Source: Ilumatobacteraceae bacterium (GTDB lineage: Bacteria > Actinomycetota > Acidimicrobiia > Acidimicrobiales > Ilumatobacteraceae). Taken from it: 64,000 bases of DNA. The notes under the pieces were generated by a model. The model saw nothing but the letters and a program-made list of their open reading frames with translations, searched no databases and had not been told where the DNA came from. The stretch covers positions 92,798 through 156,797 of the forward strand of contig JAHENF010000097.1 of the NCBI GenBank assembly GCA_024643255.1, written 5' to 3'. Positions 44,250 to 52,532 of the stretch are shown here, piece by piece; position 1 is the first letter of the stretch; each line of letters starts with the position of its first letter. The position numbers and the translations under genes are program-made.

Positions 44250-44454
44250 TGGCACCATCATCGTCGGTCGAGCGTCCATCCGATGGTTTCATCCGCTCGG
44301 ACGTCTGGCGGCGCGCTTCGGGCGACAGGGCATCGATCTGGCGCCGGAACGAGTCGATGTCGTCGGACGGATGGCCACGACGTCTGGCGGCGAGGACGAA
44401 GAACGCTGCGAGCGCGAGGAGGACGACGATTGCGCCGACGACGACCGGCATCAT
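44239..44454 (-). CDS. Small membrane protein between moaE and mreB
   Basis: 71 residues. It begins with a hydrophobic segment (MMPVVVGAIVVLLALAAFFV) and continues with a charged, soluble tail containing RRRGHPSDDIDSFRRQIDALSPEARRQ, possibly helical. The ATG overlaps the moaE stop by 4 bases, and its end overlaps the mreB start by 11 bases, so translation of all three is probably linked. No family recognised. A role next to MreB is plausible but unproven. Confidence 0.72.
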   Translation of the reverse strand: MMPVVVGAIVVLLALAAFFVLAARRRGHPSDDIDSFRRQIDALSPEARRQTSERMKPSDGRSTDDDGANGT

Positions 44455-44924
44455 TCTCCGACCAGACGGGGGTCACGCAGGTCGTGCGTCCCCGTTCCCC
44501 AGTCGGCCCCGTCTGACCAGACTTCGTGCTTCCAGATCGGAGCCGATTCCTTCAGCGCGTCGATGGCATACCGGGCGGCGTCGAACGCCTCCGCTCGGTG
44601 GGGAGCCGACACGACCGCGATGACCGACGAGTCGCCGACGAACAGTCGACCGGTTCGATGCAGCAACGCGACGCGCCCGGTGTCGGGCCAGCGACGCCGG
44701 AGTTCAGCGCCGATGTCGGAGAAGCGGGCGACCACCTGCTCCTCATAGGCCTCGTAGGTGAGATGTTCGACGCCACTGCGGCCCTCGGCGTGATCGCGAA
44801 TCGTGCCGCTGAAGAGCACGACGGCCCCGCACTGCGGGCGCAGCGCCCACTCGTACGCACCGCCGATCGGCAGTTCCGCCTCGGTCAAGCCGAACCAATC
44901 GTCGACATCCGTTGGGGCCTGCAC
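44451..44924 (-). CDS. moaE: Molybdopterin synthase catalytic subunit MoaE
   Basis: 157 residues from the GTG at 44924; an upstream ATG at 44993 would overlap the divergent gene and is less likely. Family segments: GAVVLFSGTIRDHAEGRSGVEHLTYEAYEE, LLHRTGRLFVGDSSVIAVVSAPHRAEAFDAARYAIDALKESAPIWKHE. The K in LKESAPIWK is the active-site lysine region. MoaE with MoaD converts cyclic pyranopterin monophosphate to molybdopterin. No moaD or other moa gene is near. It is joined by a 4-base overlap to the small membrane gene before mreB. Confidence 0.92.
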   Translation of the reverse strand: MQAPTDVDDWFGLTEAELPIGGAYEWALRPQCGAVVLFSGTIRDHAEGRSGVEHLTYEAYEEQVVARFSDIGAELRRRWPDTGRVALLHRTGRLFVGDSSVIAVVSAPHRAEAFDAARYAIDALKESAPIWKHEVWSDGADWGTGTHDLRDPRLVGE

Positions 44925-44995
44925 GCTGGCATCGTAACCATGAGGGGCGTTCCCGCGGCCAACGACCCCCGAACGAGTTGTACGATCTCGCATTC

Positions 44996-45571
44996 GTGGA
45001 ACACGGGCCGTTGCCTCCTCACGAACGATCGTGGCGACATCCCTCCGAACTCGGCCCCACCAAGGCCGACGTCGAGGTCGGTTCGTCGAATCATCTCGCG
45101 GCGCTGGCGCTCGGTGCGCTCGCCGTCATCGCCGTCGGCGGACTGGTCGTCGCGATGACACCACGGGCGTCATCGAGCCCGTTGGCGCTCAGTGCGACCA
45201 CGGCCCCCGTGGTGCGTTCACTCTCGCCGCAGACCGCGACGACCGACGCACCCGTCCGAATCGCGACCGCCGCGACCGCCGGTTTGGGTGCACCACGGAT
45301 TCCGATCGGAGCATTGCTGACGTCGTTCGCAGCGCTGCCCCACGCGATCACTTCGGGACCACAGCTCACGCTCGACGGCACGGCGATCGCCACCTCGTTG
45401 CCCGACGACCACGACATCGTGCTCGTACGGACCGAGGCGGTCACCTACGAACTCCCCTGGGGCGAGGTTCCGCACCTCGACGTCCCCGACGGATCGGTCG
45501 TGTTCGATGCCGCCGGCGACCTGCTCGCCCACGTCGACGACGGGGTGCTCGTCACCCTCGTCGGCGGTTGA
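44996..45571 (+). CDS. Single-pass membrane protein with HPSELG juxtamembrane motif
   Basis: 191 residues from the GTG at 44996. A short cytoplasmic N-terminus carries LPPHERSWRHPSELGPTK (about 6-23), then one membrane segment (about 33-54), then an extracytoplasmic domain rich in Thr/Ala with beta character. The HERxWRHPSELG motif resembles the N-terminus of some actinobacterial membrane-anchored trypsin-like proteases, from memory; no protease triad is present here. Function unknown. The gene overlaps the convergent epimerase gene by 20 bases. Confidence 0.7.
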   Translation: MEHGPLPPHERSWRHPSELGPTKADVEVGSSNHLAALALGALAVIAVGGLVVAMTPRASSSPLALSATTAPVVRSLSPQTATTDAPVRIATAATAGLGAPRIPIGALLTSFAALPHAITSGPQLTLDGTAIATSLPDDHDIVLVRTEAVTYELPWGEVPHLDVPDGSVVFDAAGDLLAHVDDGVLVTLVGG

Positions 45572-46559
45572 TCCGCCGACGGATCACGATCCCGACGACG
45601 ACCGCCACGAGCGCGGCCGCCGCTCCACCAGCGCCGAGCGCGAGCTCCTGGCGACGTTTGGGCGACACGGTCGTCCACCACGGCGCCTCGGTGCTCTCGA
45701 CGTAGGTCTGTTCGTTCGTCACGGTCGGGGTCCAGCCGGCAGCGCGCAAGCGACCGTTCGACACGACCCAGGGTTCGAGGGTGTACGGCAGCAGACCCGG
45801 TGGGATCGGGCCGCGTTGGAACCGCCACCTGAGCCCCGCGACGAACTCGCCGAGGCGTTCGGGCAGAGCGAGTCGGGGCCGCTCGCCCGACAGCGCCCGC
45901 ACGCGTTCGCCGGCCACCCAACCATCGGGGGCCACGTTGTAGAGACCGTCGAGACGTTGGGTCACCGCCAGCACGACCGCCGCCGCGAGATCGTCGAGAT
46001 GCAGGTACTGCGACGGCGGGTCGGCCTCAGCGAGCCGACGACCGAACCCCGACACGAGCGCGGTCGCCAATCGGGAGTCGCCGCCGGCCGCGAGCGACAA
46101 GGCCGGCCTGAGCACGCACGTCGCTCGACTCCGATCGGAGAGCCGCCACTGCTCGACGAGCTCTTCGGCTGACGCCAGCTGCCGGGCGAACACGAACTCG
46201 ACGTCCGGGCGCAGCGTCGCTTCCTCGGTCAACGGGATCGGATTGTTCGCCCGCGCTCCGTACACCATGGCCGAAGACACGAACACCACCTGCGTCGCCC
46301 GAAGTCGATCGGCGGTCGCCAGCGTCTCTGCGGCGAACTCGGTGACGCTCTCACGGCGGGCGGCGCGGCGGTCGTGGTCGCTGCTGCCGAGATCGACCAC
46401 GACATCGCAGCCGACGACGGATGCGTCGACAGCTTCGCCCGGTGGCTGCACGACGACCTCGATCGCGTCACCTTGTGCGTGTGCTCGCAGTCGGTCGATC
46501 ACGCGGCCGCCGAGCGCGCCTGCGGCGCCGGTGAGCACGACGATCATCGTGCGAACCAT
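45552..46559 (-). CDS. NAD-dependent epimerase/dehydratase (extended SDR) with C-terminal membrane anchor
   Basis: 335 residues from the ATG at 46559 (a second ATG is 4 codons in). The N-terminus MIVVLTGAAGALGGRVIDRL is the NAD(P)-binding Rossmann motif; VFVSSAMVYGARAN carries the Ser and Tyr of SDR catalysis (the YxxxK Lys is not evident). The C-terminus ends with a hydrophobic helix (about 306-325) and IRRRINRRRG, a stop-transfer-like basic tail, unusual for this family. It could act on a membrane-linked nucleotide sugar. It diverges from the zincin gene. Confidence 0.82.
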   Translation of the reverse strand: MVRTMIVVLTGAAGALGGRVIDRLRAHAQGDAIEVVVQPPGEAVDASVVGCDVVVDLGSSDHDRRAARRESVTEFAAETLATADRLRATQVVFVSSAMVYGARANNPIPLTEEATLRPDVEFVFARQLASAEELVEQWRLSDRSRATCVLRPALSLAAGGDSRLATALVSGFGRRLAEADPPSQYLHLDDLAAAVVLAVTQRLDGLYNVAPDGWVAGERVRALSGERPRLALPERLGEFVAGLRWRFQRGPIPPGLLPYTLEPWVVSNGRLRAAGWTPTVTNEQTYVESTEAPWWTTVSPKRRQELALGAGGAAAALVAVVVGIVIRRRINRRRG

Positions 46560-46625
46560 ACCGATGCAACAGTGCAGCGGAGCACACGACGAGTCGGGGG
46601 CATGCAGAACCCGTAGCATCGAAGC

Positions 46626-47825
46626 ATGGCCGACGAGCACGACCCCGGCGATTCGATCGATCCCTTCGCGGGGCTGCCGTTGTTCGGCGACCTGTCCCGC
46701 GCGCTGTCCGGACAAGGACCCCTCAACTGGGATGCCGCGCGACAGTTCGCCGTGATCTCGGCCAGCGGTGGCGGCCTGTTGTCGGGAACCGGCGCCTCGA
46801 CGCCGGCGAACATCGACCCGACCGTGCGGATCAAGTACGCCGAACTCGCGCAGATCGCGCGGCTCCACGTCGCCGACGTGATGCAGCTCGAGGTGCCCAC
46901 GACCGAGCCGTCGGTGGCCACCGCCGAACAGTGGGCCCAACAGACGCTCGAGGCGTATCGGCCGCTGTTCACCGATCTCGCCACGTCGCTCGGATCGACC
47001 GACGATCTTCCCGCCGATGTGGCCGGTGATCCCATGGCCCAGATGATGGCCGGACTCGGCAAGATGATGGCGCCGGCGATGATGGGCATGAGTGTCGGTT
47101 CGATGGTCGGCAATCTCGCACGACGGGCGTTCGGTGTCTACGACCTCCCGATCCCGCGAGCGACGCCGGCGTTGGTGCTCCTGCCGTCCAACATCGACAA
47201 CTTCGCGGCGGAATGGTCGATCGAGCTCGACGAGATGCGGCTCTGGGTGCTCGCCCACGAGCTGGCCGGCCTGACCCTCTTCTCGGTCGCCCACATCGCC
47301 GACCATCTGCGTTCACTGGTCCAGCGTCACGTCGGGGCGTTCCGTCCCGATCCGTCGGCGATCACGGAGAAGCTCACGTCGCTCGAGATGGACCAGAGCG
47401 ACCCGATGGCCGCGATGCAGCAGGCGTTCGGCGACCCGGAGGTGCTGCTCGGAGCGGTCCGCTCGCCCGAGCAGAAGGCACTCGAGCCCGAGCTCGACGC
47501 TGCCGTCGCCGTCACGATCGGAGCGATCGACTGGGTCGTCGACGCCGTCTCGGTTCGAATCATCGGTGGCAATGCCCTGCAGATCGCCGAGGCCGTGCGT
47601 CGCCGGCGCGCCGACACCGCACCGGACGACATCTTCGTCGAACGCCTCCTCGGCATCCGCCTCGGCGCCGAGCAGACCGCCCGCGGCAAGGCCTTCGTGC
47701 AGGGTGTCGTCGATCGAGCCGGCGAGAACGGGCTCGAACCGTTCTTCAACGATCCTGCCGCCGTGCCGACGCCGAACGAGGTCGAGGCGCCTGGCCTCTG
47801 GCTCGCCCGCGTGACCGGCGACTGA
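46626..47825 (+). CDS. Zinc-metalloprotease-like protein (DUF2342 type), degenerate active site
   Basis: 399 residues. It resembles the actinobacterial zincin family annotated as DUF2342 / 'zinc-dependent metalloprotease': a Gly/Met-rich segment AQMMAGLGKMMAPAMMGMSVGSMVGNLARRAFG in the middle, then LPSNIDNFAAEWSIELDEMRLWVLAHELAG. A functional member would have HExxH; here H211-E212-L-A-G215 lacks the second His, so zinc binding is doubtful. The C-terminal part (RIIGGNALQIAEAVRRRRAD) is conserved-looking. The end overlaps the convergent MFS gene by 80 bases. Confidence 0.8.
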   Translation: MADEHDPGDSIDPFAGLPLFGDLSRALSGQGPLNWDAARQFAVISASGGGLLSGTGASTPANIDPTVRIKYAELAQIARLHVADVMQLEVPTTEPSVATAEQWAQQTLEAYRPLFTDLATSLGSTDDLPADVAGDPMAQMMAGLGKMMAPAMMGMSVGSMVGNLARRAFGVYDLPIPRATPALVLLPSNIDNFAAEWSIELDEMRLWVLAHELAGLTLFSVAHIADHLRSLVQRHVGAFRPDPSAITEKLTSLEMDQSDPMAAMQQAFGDPEVLLGAVRSPEQKALEPELDAAVAVTIGAIDWVVDAVSVRIIGGNALQIAEAVRRRRADTAPDDIFVERLLGIRLGAEQTARGKAFVQGVVDRAGENGLEPFFNDPAAVPTPNEVEAPGLWLARVTGD

Positions 47826-48999
47826 GGCCGCCACTTTTCCGACGCCCCCAGAGGTAGACGCTCGCTCCGGCTGCGGCGATCCCCACCACGAGGAACCCGA
47901 CCGAACCCGGAACCTGGATCGCGACCGCGATGAACGCCCCGAGCGCCCACGCGAGTTGAAACCGCGTCTCGAAGACCGCGAACGCTCGACCCCGGTTGGC
48001 TCCGGGAGCATCACGCTGGACGATGCTCTCGAAGCTCAGTCGTCCGAGTGATGCCATGAGGTTCAACACCCCGGCGAGCACGACGGCACCGAGCGGCCCC
48101 CCGAGCGCGGCGACGGCGAGCCCGGCCGCGGCGCACACCAGCAGGGCGACGCTGAGCATCGTCTCCTCGCGGATCCGGGTGCGCACCGTGGATGCCACGG
48201 CGTTGCCGACCATCGCGGCCAGCGCCGACACGCCGACGACGGCCGCGAACCAGAGCGTTCCCTGATCCTGGGCGCGCAGCCAGAACGCGAGATGGAAGAA
48301 CGTGAAGCCGACCATCGCGCGCAGCACCGTCATCGCCACTGCCCCCAGCTCGATGTTCGACGTGTGCAGCTCGCGTGTCTCCTCTGCGTCGGCAACGTCG
48401 GCCGCGACCACATCGGGAGGCAGACGCGTCGCCGCGACGAACGACGCGCCGAACAGCAGAGCGCCGTAGACGAGCGTCGCCGGCGCTCCGATCGTCTTGA
48501 GCAGCAGTGCCGCCGGGATGACCGCGAGGACACCCGTCAAACCGGCGATCAACCCGAGTTTGGAGTTCGCCTCGACGAGTTCCGTCTCCGAACGAACCGT
48601 CGAGGGCACGATTGCCGACTTCGACACCGTGTAGGTCTTCTGGAGCACGAGCGAGCCGAACACGAGTGGGAACAGCGCCAGCGCGTCGAGGTACCGGGCC
48701 ATCAGCAGCGTCAAGACCACCCGGGCCACGGCGACGAGCTGGATGACGAATCGACGCCCACCGGCGACCCGATCGATCATCGGGCCGATCAGCGGTGCCA
48801 CGATCAGGAACGGGGCGAAACCGAGCACGAGGAACAGCAGCACCCGCGATCGCGCAGCGTCGAGATCGATGTCGAAGAAGAGCGAATCGGCGAGCGCCAC
48901 CACCATGGCGGCGTCGCCGCCCATCATCAACGCGTGCGTGATCGCCAACCGACGGAACTTGGACGCGGGTCTGCGCCGAGGACGGCTCGCCGGTTCCAC
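47746..48999 (-). CDS. MFS transporter
   Basis: 417 residues with about ten to twelve hydrophobic segments and a basic C-terminal tail (RRSRGRARGQAPRPRSASARRQDR, in part), which overlaps the opposite zincin gene by 80 bases. N-terminal segments: GGDAAMVVALADSLFFDIDLDAARSRVLLFLVL and PLIGPMIDRVAGGRR, where DRVAGGRR is MFS motif A. Substrate unknown. It follows regX3 by 19 bases on the same strand, so it may be co-transcribed with the phosphate operon. Confidence 0.85.
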   Translation of the reverse strand: MEPASRPRRRPASKFRRLAITHALMMGGDAAMVVALADSLFFDIDLDAARSRVLLFLVLGFAPFLIVAPLIGPMIDRVAGGRRFVIQLVAVARVVLTLLMARYLDALALFPLVFGSLVLQKTYTVSKSAIVPSTVRSETELVEANSKLGLIAGLTGVLAVIPAALLLKTIGAPATLVYGALLFGASFVAATRLPPDVVAADVADAEETRELHTSNIELGAVAMTVLRAMVGFTFFHLAFWLRAQDQGTLWFAAVVGVSALAAMVGNAVASTVRTRIREETMLSVALLVCAAAGLAVAALGGPLGAVVLAGVLNLMASLGRLSFESIVQRDAPGANRGRAFAVFETRFQLAWALGAFIAVAIQVPGSVGFLVVGIAAAGASVYLWGRRKSGGLSRRSRGRARGQAPRPRSASARRQDR

Positions 49000-49018
49000 C
49001 GCCGCGATACTACGCCGG

Positions 49019-49723
49019 TCAGGAACGTTCGTACTTGTACCCCAGCCCGCGGATCGTCACGATCCGAGTCGGCGCTGCCGGATCCGGTTCGATCTTCGAG
49101 CGAAGCCGTTTCACGTGGACGTCGAGCGTCTTGGTGTCGCCGACGTAGTCGTTGCCCCAGACCCGGTCGATCAGGGTTTCGCGCGGCAGGACGCGCCCAG
49201 CGTTGGCGAGGAGGAGATGGAGCAGCTCGAACTCCTTGAGCGGAAGACCGACCTCGACACCACCGACTTCGACGCGGTGCTCCTCGGAATCGAGGCGAAC
49301 GTCGCCGACCTCGATCATCCCGGGTGTGAGCACGACGCTGCCATTGGCGGCCGCGGTCTCGGATCGCCGCAGGACCGCTCGCATCCGCGCCACGAGCTCG
49401 CGCAGCCGGTACGGCTTGGTGACGTAGTCGTCGGCGCCAACCTCGAGGCCCACGACGGTGTCGATCTCGGCACCCTTGGCGGTGACCATGATGATCGGCA
49501 CCTGCGTGCGCTTGCGGAGCTGACGACACACGTCGATGCCGCTGATCTTGGGCAACATCACGTCGAGCAACACGATGTCGGGGCCGACTTCGTCGAACTT
49601 CTCGAGCGCTTCGGCCCCGTCGACCGCCACGACGACCTCGAAACCCTCACGTCGCAAGCCGATCGTCAGGGCCTCGACGAAGCTGGCCTCGTCCTCGACG
49701 ACGAGCACCACGCCCTCACTCAT
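49019..49723 (-). CDS. regX3: OmpR-family response regulator RegX3
   Basis: 234 residues. The receiver domain has VLVVEDEASF (acidic pair), the phosphorylation Asp in DIVLLDVMLPKISG, TAK (Thr) and KPYRLREL (Lys). The C-terminal winged helix ends in the HTH region TLIDRVWGNDYVGDTKTLDVHVKRLRSKIE and RGLGYKYE. It pairs with SenX3 (4-base overlap) and would bind PHO boxes under low phosphate. One such site is seen upstream of pstS at 55999-56016. RegX3 name is by context and motif resemblance. Confidence 0.92.
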   Translation of the reverse strand: MSEGVVLVVEDEASFVEALTIGLRREGFEVVVAVDGAEALEKFDEVGPDIVLLDVMLPKISGIDVCRQLRKRTQVPIIMVTAKGAEIDTVVGLEVGADDYVTKPYRLRELVARMRAVLRRSETAAANGSVVLTPGMIEVGDVRLDSEEHRVEVGGVEVGLPLKEFELLHLLLANAGRVLPRETLIDRVWGNDYVGDTKTLDVHVKRLRSKIEPDPAAPTRIVTIRGLGYKYERS

Positions 49724-50916
49724 GTGCCACCTCGCGCATCTCGGGACTCCTCCTCGTGGACGATCTGTGGCTCGTCGGCATCCGTGACCTCCGGTTCGCC
49801 GGCCGGCTCCACTCGAATCACCCGTTCGGCCGGGAGCCGCAGCACGAACGTCGATCCCTCGCCTTCCTGGGAGGAGACGAGGACTTCGCCGCCGTGGTTC
49901 GTCGCGACGTGTCGGACGATGGAGAGCCCGAGTCCCGTCCCGCCGGTGTCGCGGCTGCGGGCCTTGTCGACCCGATAGAACCGCTCGAAGACCCGGTCGA
50001 GGTCGCGACTCGGGATTCCGACACCCTGATCGGCGACCATCACCTCGACGGCGCTGTCGTCGACACGGGTTCGCACCTGCACGAGCCCTCCGATTCGGCT
50101 GTATTTCACCGCGTTCTCGACGAGGTTGCCCACCGCCGACTCCAGCTGTCGTTCGTCGCCACGGATCCACACGTTCTCGAGGGTGTCCAGGCCGGAGATG
50201 ACGATGCCGCGTCCACCGTCGGCGGACTTGCCACGCGCGATCGCGGCCTGCACGACCGCCGTCAGATTCACCACGCTGTCGCCGGATCGGGTCGACTCGA
50301 TCTGCGACAGCTTGAGCAGATCGTCGATCGTGCGAACCGCGCGGTGTGCCTCTTCGACCAGATGATCGGCGAGTCGCCGGACCACCTCCGGATCGGTCTC
50401 GTCGTGGAGCGCTTCGGCGAGCACCGCGACGGCGCCCACCGGAGTCTTCAGCTCGTGGGAGATGTTCGTCACGAAATCGGTGCGCATGGCGTCGGTGCGC
50501 ACCCGCGCGCTGATGTCCTGGATCGTCACGACAGCGCCACCGCCGGGCACGGGATCGGCGCTGATGGCGAGCCACGTCTTCGGCGGGCCCTGCAATTCCA
50601 CGACACGCGCGGTGCTCCGGCCGGTCTCGGCCTCGGTCATGATCGACAGGATGTGATCGTCGACGAGCACGCCGATGTGCGTGCCGGAGAATGCCCGAGC
50701 CGCCGCGTTGCGATACACGACATCGCCGGTCGATCTCGCCACGACGACGCCGATCTCGAGCTGATCGACAGCGCTCGTCAGCAGCGCGGGGACTTCACCA
50801 TCGTCTGCGGGCTCGGGCACCTCGATCGGGCCGGCGCTCGAGCGAGTCCTCCAGTGCGCAACGGCGAATCCGACCACGAGCCCGGCGACCAGCGCGATCG
50901 CGACACCGATGTTCAT
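49720..50916 (-). CDS. senX3: Sensor histidine kinase SenX3
   Basis: 398 residues. A single N-terminal membrane segment (about 4-21) precedes a PAS domain (about 45-140). The H box is TNISHELKTPVGAV, N box VENAVKY, and G boxes VADQGVGIP and GGTGLGLSIVRHV. The short extracellular part matches SenX3, which senses phosphate state through the Pst-PhoU complex rather than a periplasmic ligand. The gene lies 3 bases after phoU and overlaps regX3 by 4 bases; the order pstSCAB-phoU-senX3-regX3 is one unit. Confidence 0.93.
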   Translation of the reverse strand: MNIGVAIALVAGLVVGFAVAHWRTRSSAGPIEVPEPADDGEVPALLTSAVDQLEIGVVVARSTGDVVYRNAAARAFSGTHIGVLVDDHILSIMTEAETGRSTARVVELQGPPKTWLAISADPVPGGGAVVTIQDISARVRTDAMRTDFVTNISHELKTPVGAVAVLAEALHDETDPEVVRRLADHLVEEAHRAVRTIDDLLKLSQIESTRSGDSVVNLTAVVQAAIARGKSADGGRGIVISGLDTLENVWIRGDERQLESAVGNLVENAVKYSRIGGLVQVRTRVDDSAVEVMVADQGVGIPSRDLDRVFERFYRVDKARSRDTGGTGLGLSIVRHVATNHGGEVLVSSQEGEGSTFVLRLPAERVIRVEPAGEPEVTDADEPQIVHEEESRDARGGT

Positions 50917-50919
50917 CGC

Positions 50920-51642
50920 TCAGGTGTCGCCGGGATCGGTGACCGCGACCACACGGGGCGGATCGTTGTCGCTCTCCGCATACGGACGGTCGGGAAGCCA
51001 CCCGTTGATGATGTAGCGCGTGCGGTCGCCGACGTTGACCGCATGGTCGCCGATGCGCTCGTAGAAACGCGCGACGACGGCGAGTTGCACCGCCACCTGG
51101 AGGTCGATGTGGCCCGCGGCGTGGCTCTCGAAGATCACCTGGATGAGCTGGCGGTGCAGATCATCGAGGTAGGCGTCCATGTCGTGGAGCGCTGCTGCAC
51201 GGACGCCGTCGAGGTTGAGATACGCCTCGGTGGCCTCCTTGAACAGCACCTGTGCCTGATCGCCGATCTTCTGGAGTACGCCGCGCAGGTGCGGGTCGAG
51301 ATCGTGACCGTAGATCCGGCGCGCCGCCTTGCAGATGTTGACGCACAGGTCGGCCGACCGCTCGACGTCGGCGATGATCTTGATCGCCGAGATCACCGAG
51401 CGCAGATCGATCGCCACCGGCGCCTGCAGTGCGATCACCCTGAAACACCGCTCCTCCAGCTCGAGGGCTCGGGTGTCGTACTCGTCGTCGCCGAGGATCA
51501 TGTACTCGGCCCCTTCGAGATCCATGGTGAGGAGGATCTCGGTGGCCCGCGGCACGAGTTCGGTCACGCCGGCGGACATGAGGGCGATGCCCGACTGGAT
51601 CTCGGCGAGTTGCTGATGGAACTCGGAACGCAAGTCGTTCAT
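50920..51642 (-). CDS. phoU: Phosphate transport regulator PhoU
   Basis: 240 residues, a tandem three-helix bundle. Repeated segments RSVISAIKIIADVERSADLCVNICK and AVQLAVVARFYERIGDHAVNVGDR carry the metal-binding E/D-x3-D motifs characteristic of PhoU. It links Pst activity to SenX3 and dampens signalling at high phosphate. Its ATG overlaps the pstB stop by one base. The tail (ESDNDPPRVVAVTDPGDT) is acidic and likely unstructured. Confidence 0.95.
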   Translation of the reverse strand: MNDLRSEFHQQLAEIQSGIALMSAGVTELVPRATEILLTMDLEGAEYMILGDDEYDTRALELEERCFRVIALQAPVAIDLRSVISAIKIIADVERSADLCVNICKAARRIYGHDLDPHLRGVLQKIGDQAQVLFKEATEAYLNLDGVRAAALHDMDAYLDDLHRQLIQVIFESHAAGHIDLQVAVQLAVVARFYERIGDHAVNVGDRTRYIINGWLPDRPYAESDNDPPRVVAVTDPGDT

Positions 51643-52487
51643 CAGCCGAACCGTCCGGTGACGTAGTCGATCGTCGACTGCTGTTTCGGGTTCGAGAACA
51701 TGACGTCGGTGTCGTCCATCTCCACCACGTAGCCCGGTTGCCCGGTCCCGTCGATCGTGAAGAACGCGGTACGCGACGACACGCGTGCAGCCTGTTGCAT
51801 GTTGTGGGTCACGATCACGATGGTGTAGGTGGACTTCAGTTCGTTCATCAGCTGTTCGATCGCCAGCGTGGAGATCGGGTCGAGCGCCGAGCACGGCTCG
51901 TCCATCAGCAGGATCTCGGGCTCGACTGCGATTGCGCGGGCGATGCAGAGTCGCTGCTGCTGACCGCCCGAGAGACCAGAGCCGGGCTTGTCGAGACGGT
52001 CCTTGACCTCTTCCCACAAGTTGGCGCCGCGCAACGACTTCTCGACGAGATCTTCGGCCTCGGACTTGTTGATCCGTCGGCTGTTCAGCCGTTTGCCGGC
52101 GAGCACGTTGTCGGCGATCGACATCGTCGGGAACGGGTTGGGCCGCTGGAACACCATGCCCACCTTCCGACGCACGGCGACCGGATCGACTCCGGGGCCG
52201 TAGAGGTCTTCACCGTCGACGTACACCGAACCTTCGACACGGGCACCGTCGATCACCTCGTGCATCCGGTTGAGCGAGCGGATGAAGGTCGACTTCCCAC
52301 AGCCCGACGGTCCGATCAGCGCGGTCACCGAACGGGGCTCGATCACCATGTTGACATCACGCACGGCGAGGAAGTCGCCGTAGTAGATGTTCAGATTCTC
52401 GACGACGATCCGGTTGCCCAGGCCGATCTCGGCGTCGAGGGCCGCCACGGCGACGTCGGAGATGGGGGTGTCGACGCTCTCGGTCAT
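51642..52487 (-). CDS. pstB: Phosphate ABC transporter ATPase PstB
   Basis: 281 residues from the ATG at 52487, chosen because GTGAGGAG stands about 9 bases upstream; the ATG at 52529 would add 14 residues and start 3 bases after pstA. Walker A is GPSGCGKST, signature LSGGQQQR, Walker [13 protein letters not shown], then [31 protein letters not shown] is typical of PstB. It powers high-affinity phosphate uptake together with PstA and PstC. Confidence 0.96.
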   Translation of the reverse strand: MTESVDTPISDVAVAALDAEIGLGNRIVVENLNIYYGDFLAVRDVNMVIEPRSVTALIGPSGCGKSTFIRSLNRMHEVIDGARVEGSVYVDGEDLYGPGVDPVAVRRKVGMVFQRPNPFPTMSIADNVLAGKRLNSRRINKSEAEDLVEKSLRGANLWEEVKDRLDKPGSGLSGGQQQRLCIARAIAVEPEILLMDEPCSALDPISTLAIEQLMNELKSTYTIVIVTHNMQQAARVSSRTAFFTIDGTGQPGYVVEMDDTDVMFSNPKQQSTIDYVTGRFG

Positions 52488-52532
52488 GGTCGCGGTCTCC
52501 TCACTGGAGTGGGATCTGACATGGGTCATGGT

